From assembly GCA_002695025.1 (NCBI GenBank), contig NZNV01000008.1, forward strand, positions 186,001 to 250,000: a DNA stretch of 64,000 nucleotides, written 5' to 3'. Position 1 is the first letter of the stretch, and every line of letters begins with the position of its first letter. The translations under genes and the position numbers were made by a program. The notes under the pieces are model-generated. The model was not told the origin of the DNA, made no database searches, and was given only the letters and a program-made list of their open reading frames with translations. Positions 7,801 through 15,235 of the stretch are shown here, piece by piece. The stretch is from Owenweeksia sp. (GTDB lineage: Bacteria > Bacteroidota > Bacteroidia > Flavobacteriales > Schleiferiaceae).

Positions 7801-9624
7801 ACCGTTGATCCGGATGTAGTCACTTTCAACCGACTCATCGGGGGCTGTAACCACCGTGGGAGTTTTAAGTGTTTTTCCTGTAGCCCACAGAACCACAGAG
7901 TCTGCAACTATTTCGGTAAGACCATTAAACTGGTCGATATCGCCAAATACACTAATGGAATCTCCAGGGTTTGGAGAGGTATAGGTAGGCACATTATTAA
8001 AGTTGAAAACGTTGATGGCTCCGGTAGCATCATAAATATAAAGGCTATAACCTGCGTTACCGTCAAAATCAATGGAATGCACTATCCCGCGAACTTCGCA
8101 GGTTACATTCAATGAATCCACTTCACCGCTAACATCATTGGTAGTTACCTGGCTGATGGTGTAGTAAGGCACTGTGGAAGCCGGTCTGGCTTCAAAGTCC
8201 AGCAGGCTGCTGGGTAGGATCTGGTAGCCTTCATCGTAAGGCGAGCTATTGTCAAACTGACCACCAGCACCTGTTACGTTAAAAGGAGCGGTAGGAACGG
8301 GGGACCCGTCAATATCCGTATCGCGGTCAATACGCAGGGTGGTAGTGTCTTCACCGTTGGTGATCGAAACACTGGCATCACTTCCGGCAGCGGGCCAGGA
8401 AGAAGGATTGATTACCCAGTAACCACTGAGTTTAATGTAATCTCCTTCGGTAGCTTCGCCAGGAACTGTAACAGAAGCTGGTTGCTTAAGGCTTACACCG
8501 CTAGTAAGTAGCACTATGGAATCGGGCACTATTTCAGTAAGCCCGTTGAACTGGTCAATAGTTCCGATTACACGGATAGAATCACCTACCGCAGGGCTGT
8601 TGTAATTGCTTACATCATTGAATTCAAAAACATTGATACCACCGGTAGCATCGTATATATAAAAGCTATACCCTGCATTACCGTCAAAGTCAATAGAGTG
8701 AACAACACCGTGCAGGCGGCATTCTACACTCATAGAGTCAGGCACGCCATTGGCATCGTTGGTGGATACATTAGCAATATCATAAGTAGGTATACCGCCT
8801 GCTCCTACCTGGGGCGCTTCTACGCGGAAGTTATCCACACCTGCATAATCAGAACCTCCATTTTGTTTAGCGTAAATACGAACGCGAACGTGAGTTGCTG
8901 AAGAAGGAACCGCAATATCAACAGTAGTCCAAGCTTGTGAATCTTTATTCAGTTCAGTAAGAGGTCCCCATGTTGAGCCATTGTCAAATTCCACCACGTA
9001 GGCCAGAGAGTCACTACTATCAAAACCAATGGTGTAATAATCGAACATTAAATGGGCGTTGGGCAAACCGCTTACGTCTACCGCTGCAAAATCAAGAGTA
9101 TGGCCAAAAGCACCTCCACCGTTAGGGTTTTCCAGATCCTGCATTCCCCAGAAGTTAGCTCCGGATGAAGGAGTGATGGATGAGAGTGAAGTAACTGTGC
9201 CCCAAACATCACCTGATACATTGTATGAGGCAGGGTTATTAACGTAAGTCCAGGAACCTCCACCTTCAAAACTCTGCGTTACGGGAGCTGTTACAGCTGG
9301 TAATGGATTAACCGTAATACTGCCTGACATACCAGGCGCATGTGGGTCACATTGATAGCTATAGTTACCAACTTTTCCAAATACGTGCTGGAATGTCCAG
9401 CCGGTACCTACAGAGTTCCCGAAAGATTCAGGGTTTCCAGAGAAAGTACTGGTAGTACCGTTTACGTTATGAGAGCCGGAAGTGTTAGTCCAGATTACCG
9501 TATCACCTTGTGTAATGGTGAGACTGGAGGGGTTGAAGAAATTGCTACCCACGGAAACGTTGTGGACCGTGGCAAATCCTGCCAGGCTCAGCAGGCATAC
9601 CAAAAGGGATAATCTTACTTTCAT
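4831..9624 (-). CDS. Giant T9SS-secreted protein: cupredoxin, four OB-fold-like repeats, two Calx-beta, lamin-tail and sorting domain
   Basis: This 1597-residue protein has a signal peptide (to about residue 18) and then a plastocyanin-like domain at about 20-107 with all four type 1 copper ligand positions visible (H52, C92, H95, M99). A MAM/anchor-like region follows at 115-270. Four OB-fold-like repeats of the DUF5689/nuclease-associated type begin at about 275, 484, 819 and 1135, each with NGVPDS-like and FxGNAGYSxYIYDATG-like motifs. Calx-beta-like segments lie at 690-810 and 1022-1132, a lamin-tail domain at 1342-1470 (EVMPNSAHP...DWFELTNYG), and a T9SS type A sorting domain at 1525-1597 (LYPNPASEK...RKLIVQ). 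Lamin-tail and OB-fold modules often accompany extracellular nucleases, but no catalytic domain is visible here. The gene is monocistronic, with a Pho-box-like motif upstream. Confidence 0.85.
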   Translation of the reverse strand: MKVRLSLLVCLLSLAGFATVHNVSVGSNFFNPSSLTITQGDTVIWTNTSGSHNVNGTTSTFSGNPESFGNSVGTGWTFQHVFGKVGNYSYQCDPHAPGMSGSITVNPLPAVTAPVTQSFEGGGSWTYVNNPASYNVSGDVWGTVTSLSSITPSSGANFWGMQDLENPNGGGAFGHTLDFAAVDVSGLPNAHLMFDYYTIGFDSSDSLAYVVEFDNGSTWGPLTELNKDSQAWTTVDIAVPSSATHVRVRIYAKQNGGSDYAGVDNFRVEAPQVGAGGIPTYDIANVSTNDANGVPDSMSVECRLHGVVHSIDFDGNAGYSFYIYDATGGINVFEFNDVSNYNSPAVGDSIRVIGTIDQFNGLTEIVPDSIVLLTSGVSLKQPASVTVPGEATEGDYIKLSGYWVINPSSWPAAGSDASVSITNGEDTTTLRIDRDTDIDGSPVPTAPFNVTGAGGQFDNSSPYDEGYQILPSSLLDFEARPASTVPYYTISQVTTNDVSGEVDSLNVTCEVRGIVHSIDFDGNAGYSLYIYDATGAINVFNFNNVPTYTSPNPGDSISVFGDIDQFNGLTEIVADSVVLWATGKTLKTPTVVTAPDESVESDYIRINGYWVINPSSWPAAGSDASVLITNGTDTTTLRIDRDTDIDGTTAPVGMFDVIGAGGQYDSSTPFDEGYQILPSRLSDILLAPPANPTVNFPVTSQVVSESAGTITVNALINPTASTSETITFQVTIGAGITVPGDGSINPAPNPTTGIFTLNVPANEDSVSFDISIVDDALVESNETLFVSITGVTSGLLLGTNLDYQLVVQDNDASAPGIPTYDIADVTTSDVNGVPDSANVYCKLNGIVYTDDFDGNDGFSFFIYDATGGVNVFTSTDVSGYTVKRGDSVRVIGEIQNFNGLIELVIDSVARLDSNITLKSPAVAPTVDESTEGEYVRLNGFSVVTPSSWPAAGSSASVNISNGTVTVIMRIDSDTDIDGSPVPTGQFDVIGAGGQFDSSNPFTSGYQIMPRDLNDIIPVVVTTPTITFSSGAQSRVENQGTVAVDMPIVPAATSAGQVKVYVSNGLNVTSGDYTTTPAVVNDTITLPIAAGDTAVSFDVNMISDGLNEDDEDITFTLAQATGVNIGVPSTHVYTIIDSIPLYNIIDIVGVDANGVSDSLNVRCKLEGIVSISNLGFNRYDFYITSPNNDAGVKVYKSNISGFLYTPVEGDLIRAIGHIEQFNGTIEIVPDSVKLISSGNTLPAPAVETSLGEGTEGRLIRLNGVEMVDTTGWPSANFGNFNIVLPTNDTVILRVDADIITNWGKPPVGKFDVIGIGGQYDPSNPYTDEYQIQPRKGQDIIRILPKVAITEVMPNSAHPTVDGDWFELTNYGSDPIDLLDFSWDDSDDVPGTRKVKTSLVINPGESIIFLDEVTPDDSTWAYTWRQLQTNLVVIAKDEVGIIGFSSLQESADEVNFYDDKGQKISSVSWGAGDVSLGVSLQFDTTGAALGSSVNGVDGAYLSNSGDLGNPGNMAPIGLEEFMLNDITLYPNPASEKVFISTATHELKKVEIVSLAGQRISGFETADELVEFNTSSLSRGVYIISVEMNGAKASRKLIVQ
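7560..8800 (-). repeat. Tandem pair of OB-fold-like repeats encoded by recently duplicated DNA
   Basis: Two adjacent copies of a 207-codon unit make up residues about 275-690 of the giant secreted protein. The stretch 8368-8424 matches 7747-7803 with only two visible mismatches, and the offset is exactly 621 bp (207 codons), which keeps the frame. Two further copies, at about 6570-7170 and 5600-6225, are more diverged. Confidence 0.8.
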
Positions 9625-9648
9625 TTATTCAGGTTTTTAAATCCGGTG

Positions 9649-9704
9649 CAAAATTACCAAAGAATGCTGTTAGTATCAGCACCCGAGAGTTAAGCCAATG
9701 TTAA
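9649..9704 (-). promoter_or_regulatory. Promoter with Pho-box-like motif for the giant secreted protein
   Basis: On the minus strand TTAACATTGGCTTAACT (two TTAA half sites 11 bp apart, plus-strand positions 9690-9693 and 9701-9704) lies 37 bp before a perfect TAnnTTTG element, TAATTTTG (9656-9649). The ATG is at 9624. No TTG-type -33 element is visible at the usual spacing, which fits an activator-dependent promoter. The link to a PhoB-type regulator is inferred. Confidence 0.5.
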
Positions 9705-10031
9705 ATGACCTATTTTAAAAGCACTTTTCGGGGCACAAATCCCGCTATAGTAACAGGTTGTGTGAAGCAACGATGACTTTGGAATAATTGCTTCAAATAA
9801 GCACTTTCTTTACACGGATAGCTACTCCAAAAGGTAATTGATGAAAACCAAACCTTAAGAACCTCTGGCCAGGACTCCTATAGACTGCAATAAAATAATG
9901 CATAAGCAACTCACAATCAACACCTGCCTATTAACCATACCAAGCCATCCATAACGCGCCAATTATTCCTGACGATTAGCAAAATGCACTTAATTCCTGG
10001 CCATGCATACAGGTTGGATTAAAAATATAAA

Positions 10032-10054
10032 AACCCACCCTTAAAGGGTGGGTT
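10032..10054 (-). terminator. Rho-independent terminator of the TonB-dependent receptor gene
   Basis: A near-perfect palindrome (AACCCACCCTT and its complement, 10032-10042 and 10044-10054) sits 28 bp past the receptor stop. On the minus strand it is followed by a T-rich tract (TTTTATATTTTT). Confidence 0.9.
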
Positions 10055-10081
10055 GATCATATCGTGTGAATTAAGCCGGAA

Positions 10082-12937
10082 TTACCGGATCTTATAACTG
10101 AAGGAAAGACCAATTACTCTTCCCGGGTTATAGCTGTTGAAGATCCGGTCATCTGAGCCGTATGACTCCACCGTTTCTTCTTTAAGGTCGTCCAGAATGT
10201 TATCTATAGAAAGACCTACTTGAAATTTCTTGTCTTCTCCAAAAGATTTCAATAGGTTAAAATTCAGGCTGTGAAAAGGTTCGGTATACACATCCGGCAC
10301 ACGCGCAATACCCACAATGGCCAGCCTTCTTCCCTGAACGTTGTAATAGATACCCGCTTCAAAAAGATCAGGATCATTATAGCTCAAACCAGCATTTACA
10401 ATGTAGGGAGCCTGGCCCTGCATAGGCCTGAACTCATCAACGGTTTCACCTTCACGGGCCCATTCTACACGACTTTCATACTGACCACCGGGTGTTTTAT
10501 CCAAAGCGATCTGTGAAAATGCGTAGGTAAGGTTGGTATTCAACGAAAGGTTTTCCAGGGATGGAGAAATGAAATCAAAGTTTTTACGCAATTCAAACTC
10601 CAGCCCGTATACCTGGCCATCGCCTACGTTACGCGGCTGAAAGTTACTAGTAGCTGCCGCTGAATACGTTACTCTTTCAATAGGATCGGTAAAGTACTTA
10701 TAGAAGGCGCTGACCGCTACGGTCTGGTTCTTCTCATAGAATATTTCGTACCTCACATCCAGGTTATCAATATATGTTTGGGTAAGATCCAGGTTACCCA
10801 ATTCTGTTTGCCCTTTAAGAACGTCCTGAATTTGTGCAGTCGACTTTTCTTTAAAAGAAGGCCTGGCTGTAGTTCTAAAGTAGCTGAACCGAAGATTGGT
10901 TTTTTCGTTGGCAAAATAAATAAGACTAATGGTGGGAAAAAGGTCCAGCAGGTCCAAAACATTCTCATCATTAAATACCACTCCAGCCTGATCCTGACCG
11001 GTATAATAGTGATCAAATTTTTCCACGCGCAAACCTACCACCGACTTAAACCTTGAGCTGAACTGGAATTCTTCCGAAGCATAGGCCGAAATAATAGTTT
11101 GACGAGCATTAAAAGTATTGCTAGGCTGGTAGTTACCGGCATAAAACATACCATATCGCTTTTGTGGAGTCCAGATAAACTCATCGGTCAGCAATTCATT
11201 GGCATCGCCTGTGTATACCACACCTTGTTCCCCATTAGGCGCAGGTTGTTCCACTAATTGGTAGTTTAATATTTCAAAGTCGCGGTATTTATAGGTATAG
11301 CCTACGCCCATCTTAAGCTTGGCTTCATAACTTAGAAGTTCATGATTGAATGCCGCATCTACCTTGGCAGGCACATTCACTTCATTTAGATAACGCCATA
11401 TTCTCACCGGAGAAGCTCCTTCACTGGGGTCTATGATCATTTGGCCATCTTTGGAAACATAAGGAGTAACCCTCACGTCCTTATCACCCAGGCGGGAAAG
11501 GGTTGGAGACACACGCCAGCTCAGTTCCCAGCTGTTGCGGGATTCTGTATTGGCCAGGAGGTATTCTCCTGCCAACAACACATTGGATAGGGAACGTTCG
11601 TTATACTCCAGGTTATCACGGTAGATTAAAGCGGAGTTATTAATCATCTGGTCATCCCTGAAATAACCAGACAGTTTCTGACCATTCTGCAGGTGCATCA
11701 GGTTCAAACGGTGTTTGGTAGTACCGTTCTTAATGGCCAGGCCCAGCAGACCATTCAGGTATACATTATTCTCACCCAGGGCACCGGTAATAGCACGATC
11801 TGTGCGCAGTTCACCAATACTGGGGTCTGGGTTTTTAAAGTAATAGTTTTGCTGGTATTGATCGTAGTAGTTGGTGGTATTTTTATAGGAAACCGAACCG
11901 ATTAATCCCAATTTGGAATCTCCCATATCATACTGGTTACCCCCGGAAGCACCCAGGCTGAAGTTAGCGGGGCTGGTGGCTTCTTCAACTGCTAAGGTAG
12001 AGTTGAAACTTTTGGTAACCTCCGTGGTTTCGGAGGATTGCAGGGCCGGGTTCGGGATCTGATAATTAGGATCGGTAAGATTATCACTGGGAACCGCACG
12101 TGTACCATCGTCAAAACCCAGAAAATCGGTTCCACCACCGGGGTACGTCTTGTAATTGCTGTTAAAATGCTGCTCAGGATTATATCCTACACTGGCCGAA
12201 ACATTAAAGCTGGGCTTATCCGGAAAATCTTTGGTTTCAATATTTACAATACCCCCTGCCATATCAGCCGGAAGATCGGCTGTAAATGATTTTAATACGG
12301 TAATGTTCTCAATGATGTTGGTTGGGAAAATATCCATCTGGATAGCGTTCCGGTCCGGGTCAAGACCCGGAACATCCATTCCGTTAAGGGTAGTCTTGGT
12401 ATAACGGTCTCCCAAACCCCTTACGTACACGTATTTGCCACCCTGTATGGAAACACCGGGCACACGGGTTACCGCAGCTGCGGCATCACCATCACCTATC
12501 TTTTGGAAGGTTTGCGCTGATATACCGTCCAGAACGTTTACCGATTTTTTCTTAACGGTAAGCATAGCGGCTTCCGTATTCCGGATGGAAGAAGCGGTAA
12601 CTGTCACCTCACCCAGCTCACTGGAGGAAGGTTGGATCTTAATGACTTCAATAACGTTTACCTCTCCGGTTTTTACTTCCACATCTGTAATGGTAAGCGA
12701 GTTGTAACCGATAAAGGACACTACAAGGCTGTAGGTTCCGGGGTCTGCCTTCAATTCAAATTTTCCGTCAAAGTCAGTGGTGGTTCCAATGGTAGTTCCC
12801 TTTAATACCGCGTTGGCACTATACAGGGGTTGGCCGGTTTCATCTATTACTGTTCCCCGGAGGGTTCCTTTTTGGGCAAAAGCCGCTACAGTACAAAACA
12901 GAAACGGCAAAATCTTAATAACACCTGCTATCCTCAT
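10082..12937 (-). CDS. TonB-dependent outer membrane receptor with carboxypeptidase-regulatory-like domain
   Basis: This 951-residue protein has a signal peptide to about residue 21 (ending AAFAQ) and a carboxypeptidase-regulatory-like beta-sandwich at about 24-110 (GTVIDETGQPLYSANAVLKG). A plug domain follows at about 130-250 (VRGLGDRYTKTTLNG, then ADMAGGIVNIETKDFP). The remainder is a beta-barrel ending in an aromatic-rich strand (LSFSYKIR). Such receptors import large or scarce ligands across the outer membrane with energy from TonB. No SusD-type partner is adjacent. The gene lies just downstream of the beta-helix lipoprotein and near the PhoB/PhoR-like pair, which suggests a phosphate-linked substrate. 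Pairing and substrate are inferred. A hairpin 33 bp before the start may attenuate transcription. Confidence 0.9.
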   Translation of the reverse strand: MRIAGVIKILPFLFCTVAAFAQKGTLRGTVIDETGQPLYSANAVLKGTTIGTTTDFDGKFELKADPGTYSLVVSFIGYNSLTITDVEVKTGEVNVIEVIKIQPSSSELGEVTVTASSIRNTEAAMLTVKKKSVNVLDGISAQTFQKIGDGDAAAAVTRVPGVSIQGGKYVYVRGLGDRYTKTTLNGMDVPGLDPDRNAIQMDIFPTNIIENITVLKSFTADLPADMAGGIVNIETKDFPDKPSFNVSASVGYNPEQHFNSNYKTYPGGGTDFLGFDDGTRAVPSDNLTDPNYQIPNPALQSSETTEVTKSFNSTLAVEEATSPANFSLGASGGNQYDMGDSKLGLIGSVSYKNTTNYYDQYQQNYYFKNPDPSIGELRTDRAITGALGENNVYLNGLLGLAIKNGTTKHRLNLMHLQNGQKLSGYFRDDQMINNSALIYRDNLEYNERSLSNVLLAGEYLLANTESRNSWELSWRVSPTLSRLGDKDVRVTPYVSKDGQMIIDPSEGASPVRIWRYLNEVNVPAKVDAAFNHELLSYEAKLKMGVGYTYKYRDFEILNYQLVEQPAPNGEQGVVYTGDANELLTDEFIWTPQKRYGMFYAGNYQPSNTFNARQTIISAYASEEFQFSSRFKSVVGLRVEKFDHYYTGQDQAGVVFNDENVLDLLDLFPTISLIYFANEKTNLRFSYFRTTARPSFKEKSTAQIQDVLKGQTELGNLDLTQTYIDNLDVRYEIFYEKNQTVAVSAFYKYFTDPIERVTYSAAATSNFQPRNVGDGQVYGLEFELRKNFDFISPSLENLSLNTNLTYAFSQIALDKTPGGQYESRVEWAREGETVDEFRPMQGQAPYIVNAGLSYNDPDLFEAGIYYNVQGRRLAIVGIARVPDVYTEPFHSLNFNLLKSFGEDKKFQVGLSIDNILDDLKEETVESYGSDDRIFNSYNPGRVIGLSFSYKIR

Positions 12938-12969
12938 CGTGTCCTTGTTAAATCATTGGGTTAAGAAAA

Positions 12970-13002
12970 AACTCGTCAACCAGAAATTCTGGTTGACGAG
13001 TT
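12970..13002 (-). terminator. Strong hairpin between the lipoprotein and receptor genes (terminator or attenuator)
   Basis: A perfect 16-bp inverted repeat (12970-12985 and 12987-13002) is followed on the minus strand by TTTTCTTAA. It lies 44 bp past the lipoprotein stop and only 33 bp before the receptor ATG, which leaves no room for a promoter between them. It probably lets a fraction of transcripts continue, or protects the upstream mRNA end. Confidence 0.85.
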
Positions 13003-13046
13003 CATGATTGTTAATTATATCTGATTATTTATGACAATCTCAGAAA

Positions 13047-14282
13047 TTAGAATGCTCCGCTGGTTTTAGCGTAAGTCCAGGCAAAAGCACTGGCATCAGC
13101 ACCAGCAGCACCCTGGTTGGTTGAAACTTTAGCGTTAGCTTCAGTAAGGATAGCAAAAGCACCACCTACACTTGACTTATCCAACAGAAGTTTATCAATG
13201 CTCTTGGTAGAGTTGATTACCCATCCGTTAAAAGCAAGGGCTCCTGAAAGGAAGTTAGCAGAGCTCACGTTGTCATCCAATTCGATATCAGCTGAGCTGG
13301 AGAAACCTTCAAAGTACAGGTTGTTCAGTGTACCACGGGCACCATCACGGAAGTCACCCATTTCGCCACCACCAATGTCATTCTTATCTTCGTCACGAAG
13401 GATGTAACCAATCAAGGTACCGTCTTCCATAGTAAAACCGGCTTCGTAGCTTCCTTCCGGACCATCCACTTCCATGCTGTGGTCAGACTCAGAACCGGAG
13501 ATACCCATAAAGTTGCTGATCGTACCTGAGTAAGACTGGTCAATATCAAACAGGTCATCACCTACGTTCCACACCAGGGCGTTGCTTACGTTTACACTAC
13601 CACCGAAGAACTCGATACCGTCATCCAGGTTGTTGATGATCTCAACGTTGGTAATAGTAGTACCGCTACCTACACCACCAAGGGTAAGACCGTTGATCTC
13701 GTTACCTTCACCCAAAAGAGTTCCACCGTAACGGATAGACACGTAGTTGATTTTACCTGAGTTGTCAGCATCATTCTCTCCACCGTAAAGACCTTGAGTA
13801 ACGTTTCCGGGGATACCTTCAATTTGTTTTTCGCTGGCGTTAGCAGAGATCTTGGCTTTTCCAAGAACAATAACACCACCCCAAAGACCGTAGAAAGACT
13901 CATCCAGGTTAGGAGAAACAGTTTCGCCAATAGCAATCTCATCCAGCACTGAAGTGAAGATGATAGGCTTATCAGCAGTACCCTCAGCCATAATGGTAGC
14001 ACCACGGGCAATAACCAGGGCAGAAGCATTAGCTTCGCGACCGCCACGGGCTTTAATAATTGTACCGGGCTCAATTTTAAGAGTAACACCTGCATCAACA
14101 ATCACACGACCGTTCAATTCGTAGATTTTGTCAGCAGACCAGGTTTCATCAGATTTGATAAGACCGGCTTTAACCACGTTTGTGGAAGTGTTGTTGTTGT
14201 TGTCATCATCATCTTTGTCACAAGATGTAAGAGCAAATACAGCCATTACACTGTACAGCATCATTGATTTCAATTTTTTCAT
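13047..14282 (-). CDS. Beta-helix surface lipoprotein linked to the TonB-dependent receptor
   Basis: This 411-residue protein has a lipoprotein signal peptide (lipobox ALTSC, Cys21) followed by an acidic and Asn-rich tether (DKDDDDNNNN), typical of surface-exposed Bacteroidota lipoproteins. The mature part has short repeated strands rich in G, N and I (GVTLKIEPGTIIKA, IEGIPGNVTQG, TITNVEIINNLDDGIEFFGG) that indicate a right-handed parallel beta-helix. Such folds often bind or cleave extended polymers, but no catalytic motif stands out. It lies directly upstream of the receptor gene and divergent from the PhoB-like regulator, with a Pho-box-like motif before it. A ligand-capture partner for the receptor is a reasonable inference. 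Confidence 0.8.
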   Translation of the reverse strand: MKKLKSMMLYSVMAVFALTSCDKDDDDNNNNTSTNVVKAGLIKSDETWSADKIYELNGRVIVDAGVTLKIEPGTIIKARGGREANASALVIARGATIMAEGTADKPIIFTSVLDEIAIGETVSPNLDESFYGLWGGVIVLGKAKISANASEKQIEGIPGNVTQGLYGGENDADNSGKINYVSIRYGGTLLGEGNEINGLTLGGVGSGTTITNVEIINNLDDGIEFFGGSVNVSNALVWNVGDDLFDIDQSYSGTISNFMGISGSESDHSMEVDGPEGSYEAGFTMEDGTLIGYILRDEDKNDIGGGEMGDFRDGARGTLNNLYFEGFSSSADIELDDNVSSANFLSGALAFNGWVINSTKSIDKLLLDKSSVGGAFAILTEANAKVSTNQGAAGADASAFAWTYAKTSGAF

Positions 14283-14308
14283 CGGAATTCTGTTTTTAAG
14301 ATTTGCCG

Positions 14309-14342
14309 CAAAGGAAAGTTGGTTATGTTAAGTCTGCATTAA
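14309..14342 (-). promoter_or_regulatory. Pho-box-like motif and possible -7 element for the beta-helix lipoprotein
   Basis: On the minus strand TTAATGCAGACTTAACAT carries two TTAA half sites 11 bp apart (plus positions 14328-14331 and 14339-14342). Fifteen bases downstream is TTCCTTTG (14316-14309), one mismatch from TAnnTTTG. The ATG is at 14282. The motif assignment rests on resemblance and on the neighbouring regulator. Confidence 0.45.
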
Positions 14343-14421
14343 CTCAACTTCAACTTTTATCCAAGCCTTTAAAACCGCTGTTCCCCGGTAAAAAACACAC
14401 TATTCATCCTTTATCTGTAAA

Positions 14422-14502
14422 TTAACCTGGGTTTAATACTGGTAATACTGCATTAAAGATTTGTTAAGACGGGAGACCGGCTGGTGAATATGGTTACTTT
14501 TG
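14422..14502 (+). promoter_or_regulatory. Promoter of the PhoB/PhoR-like operon with two Pho-box-like pairs
   Basis: Two TTAA pairs, each with 11-bp spacing, lie at 14422/14433 and 14453/14464. A perfect -7 element TACTTTTG is at 14495-14502, and the ATG is at 14525. No TTG -33 element is visible at normal spacing. The position of the second pair, upstream of the -7 element, resembles that of activator sites in autoregulated PhoB-type operons. Confidence 0.55.
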
Positions 14503-14524
14503 ACCCGTATTTTTCTGAAAACGT

Positions 14525-15208
14525 ATGAAAAACAGCGATTACAAGATCCTTTTGGTGGATGATGAACCGGATATTATCGAGTTCGTAAGCTATAACCTTA
14601 AGAAGGAAGGTTTTGACGTTTTAACCGCCAGTAATGGTGAAGACGGTCTGGCTATGGCCAAGAAGAGTCATCCCCATCTTATACTGCTTGACGTGATGAT
14701 GCCCGGCATGGATGGGATTGAAACCTGCGACCAGATACGGCATACGCCAAACCTGGAGGATACGCTTATTGCCTTTCTTACCGCCAGAGGTGAAGACTAC
14801 AGCCAGGTAGCCGGCTTTGATGCCGGTGCGGATGACTACATCACCAAACCCATAAAGCCCAAAGTACTGATCAGCCGCATTAAAGCATTGCTGAGACGTT
14901 ACGGCCAAACGGAAAAGAAATCCAACCTGCAGGAATTCGGCAAGATCATTATCGATCTGGACAAATACCAGGTAAAGTATAAGGATAAGAAGCTGGATCT
15001 TCCCCGTAAGGAATTTGAATTGCTTACCCTGCTTACTTCACGCCCCGGAAAAGTCTTTCATCGCGATGAGATACTGGATAAGATATGGGGTAACGAGGTA
15101 GTGGTAGGCGGCCGCACTATTGATGTACACATCCGCAAGCTCCGTGAAAAGATTGGTGAAAAGTATATCAAAACCGTTAAGGGCGTAGGTTACAAATTCG
15201 AAGTATAA
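14525..15208 (+). CDS. OmpR/PhoB-family response regulator
   Basis: The protein has 227 residues with a receiver domain at 6-120 and a winged-helix DNA-binding domain at about 130-227. The phosphoacceptor is D56 (LILLDVMMPG), with the acidic pair at 12-13, T86 and K108 (YITKP) all present. The C-terminal domain has the OmpR-type recognition region (VVGGRTIDVHIRKLREK) and ends GVGYKFEV. The kinase gene follows after 27 bp, and the pair resembles the PhoB/PhoR pairs of Bacteroidota. The adjacent outer-membrane genes and the Pho-box-like repeats support a role in phosphate sensing, but the signal cannot be read from the protein itself. Confidence 0.9.
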   Translation: MKNSDYKILLVDDEPDIIEFVSYNLKKEGFDVLTASNGEDGLAMAKKSHPHLILLDVMMPGMDGIETCDQIRHTPNLEDTLIAFLTARGEDYSQVAGFDAGADDYITKPIKPKVLISRIKALLRRYGQTEKKSNLQEFGKIIIDLDKYQVKYKDKKLDLPRKEFELLTLLTSRPGKVFHRDEILDKIWGNEVVVGGRTIDVHIRKLREKIGEKYIKTVKGVGYKFEV

Positions 15209-15235
15209 ACGTCCTTTAGTGTATCTTTCGGGAAT

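Larger units (their letters stand above)
9625..10081. other. 457-bp intergenic region with promoter and terminator signals
   Basis: I see no coding frame worth calling. The right end holds the terminator of the TonB-dependent receptor gene (10032-10054). The left end holds the start region of the giant secreted protein: a -7 element at 9649-9656 and a TTAA-N7-TTAA pair at 9690-9704. The roughly 300 bp between them show nothing that I can name. Confidence 0.7.
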
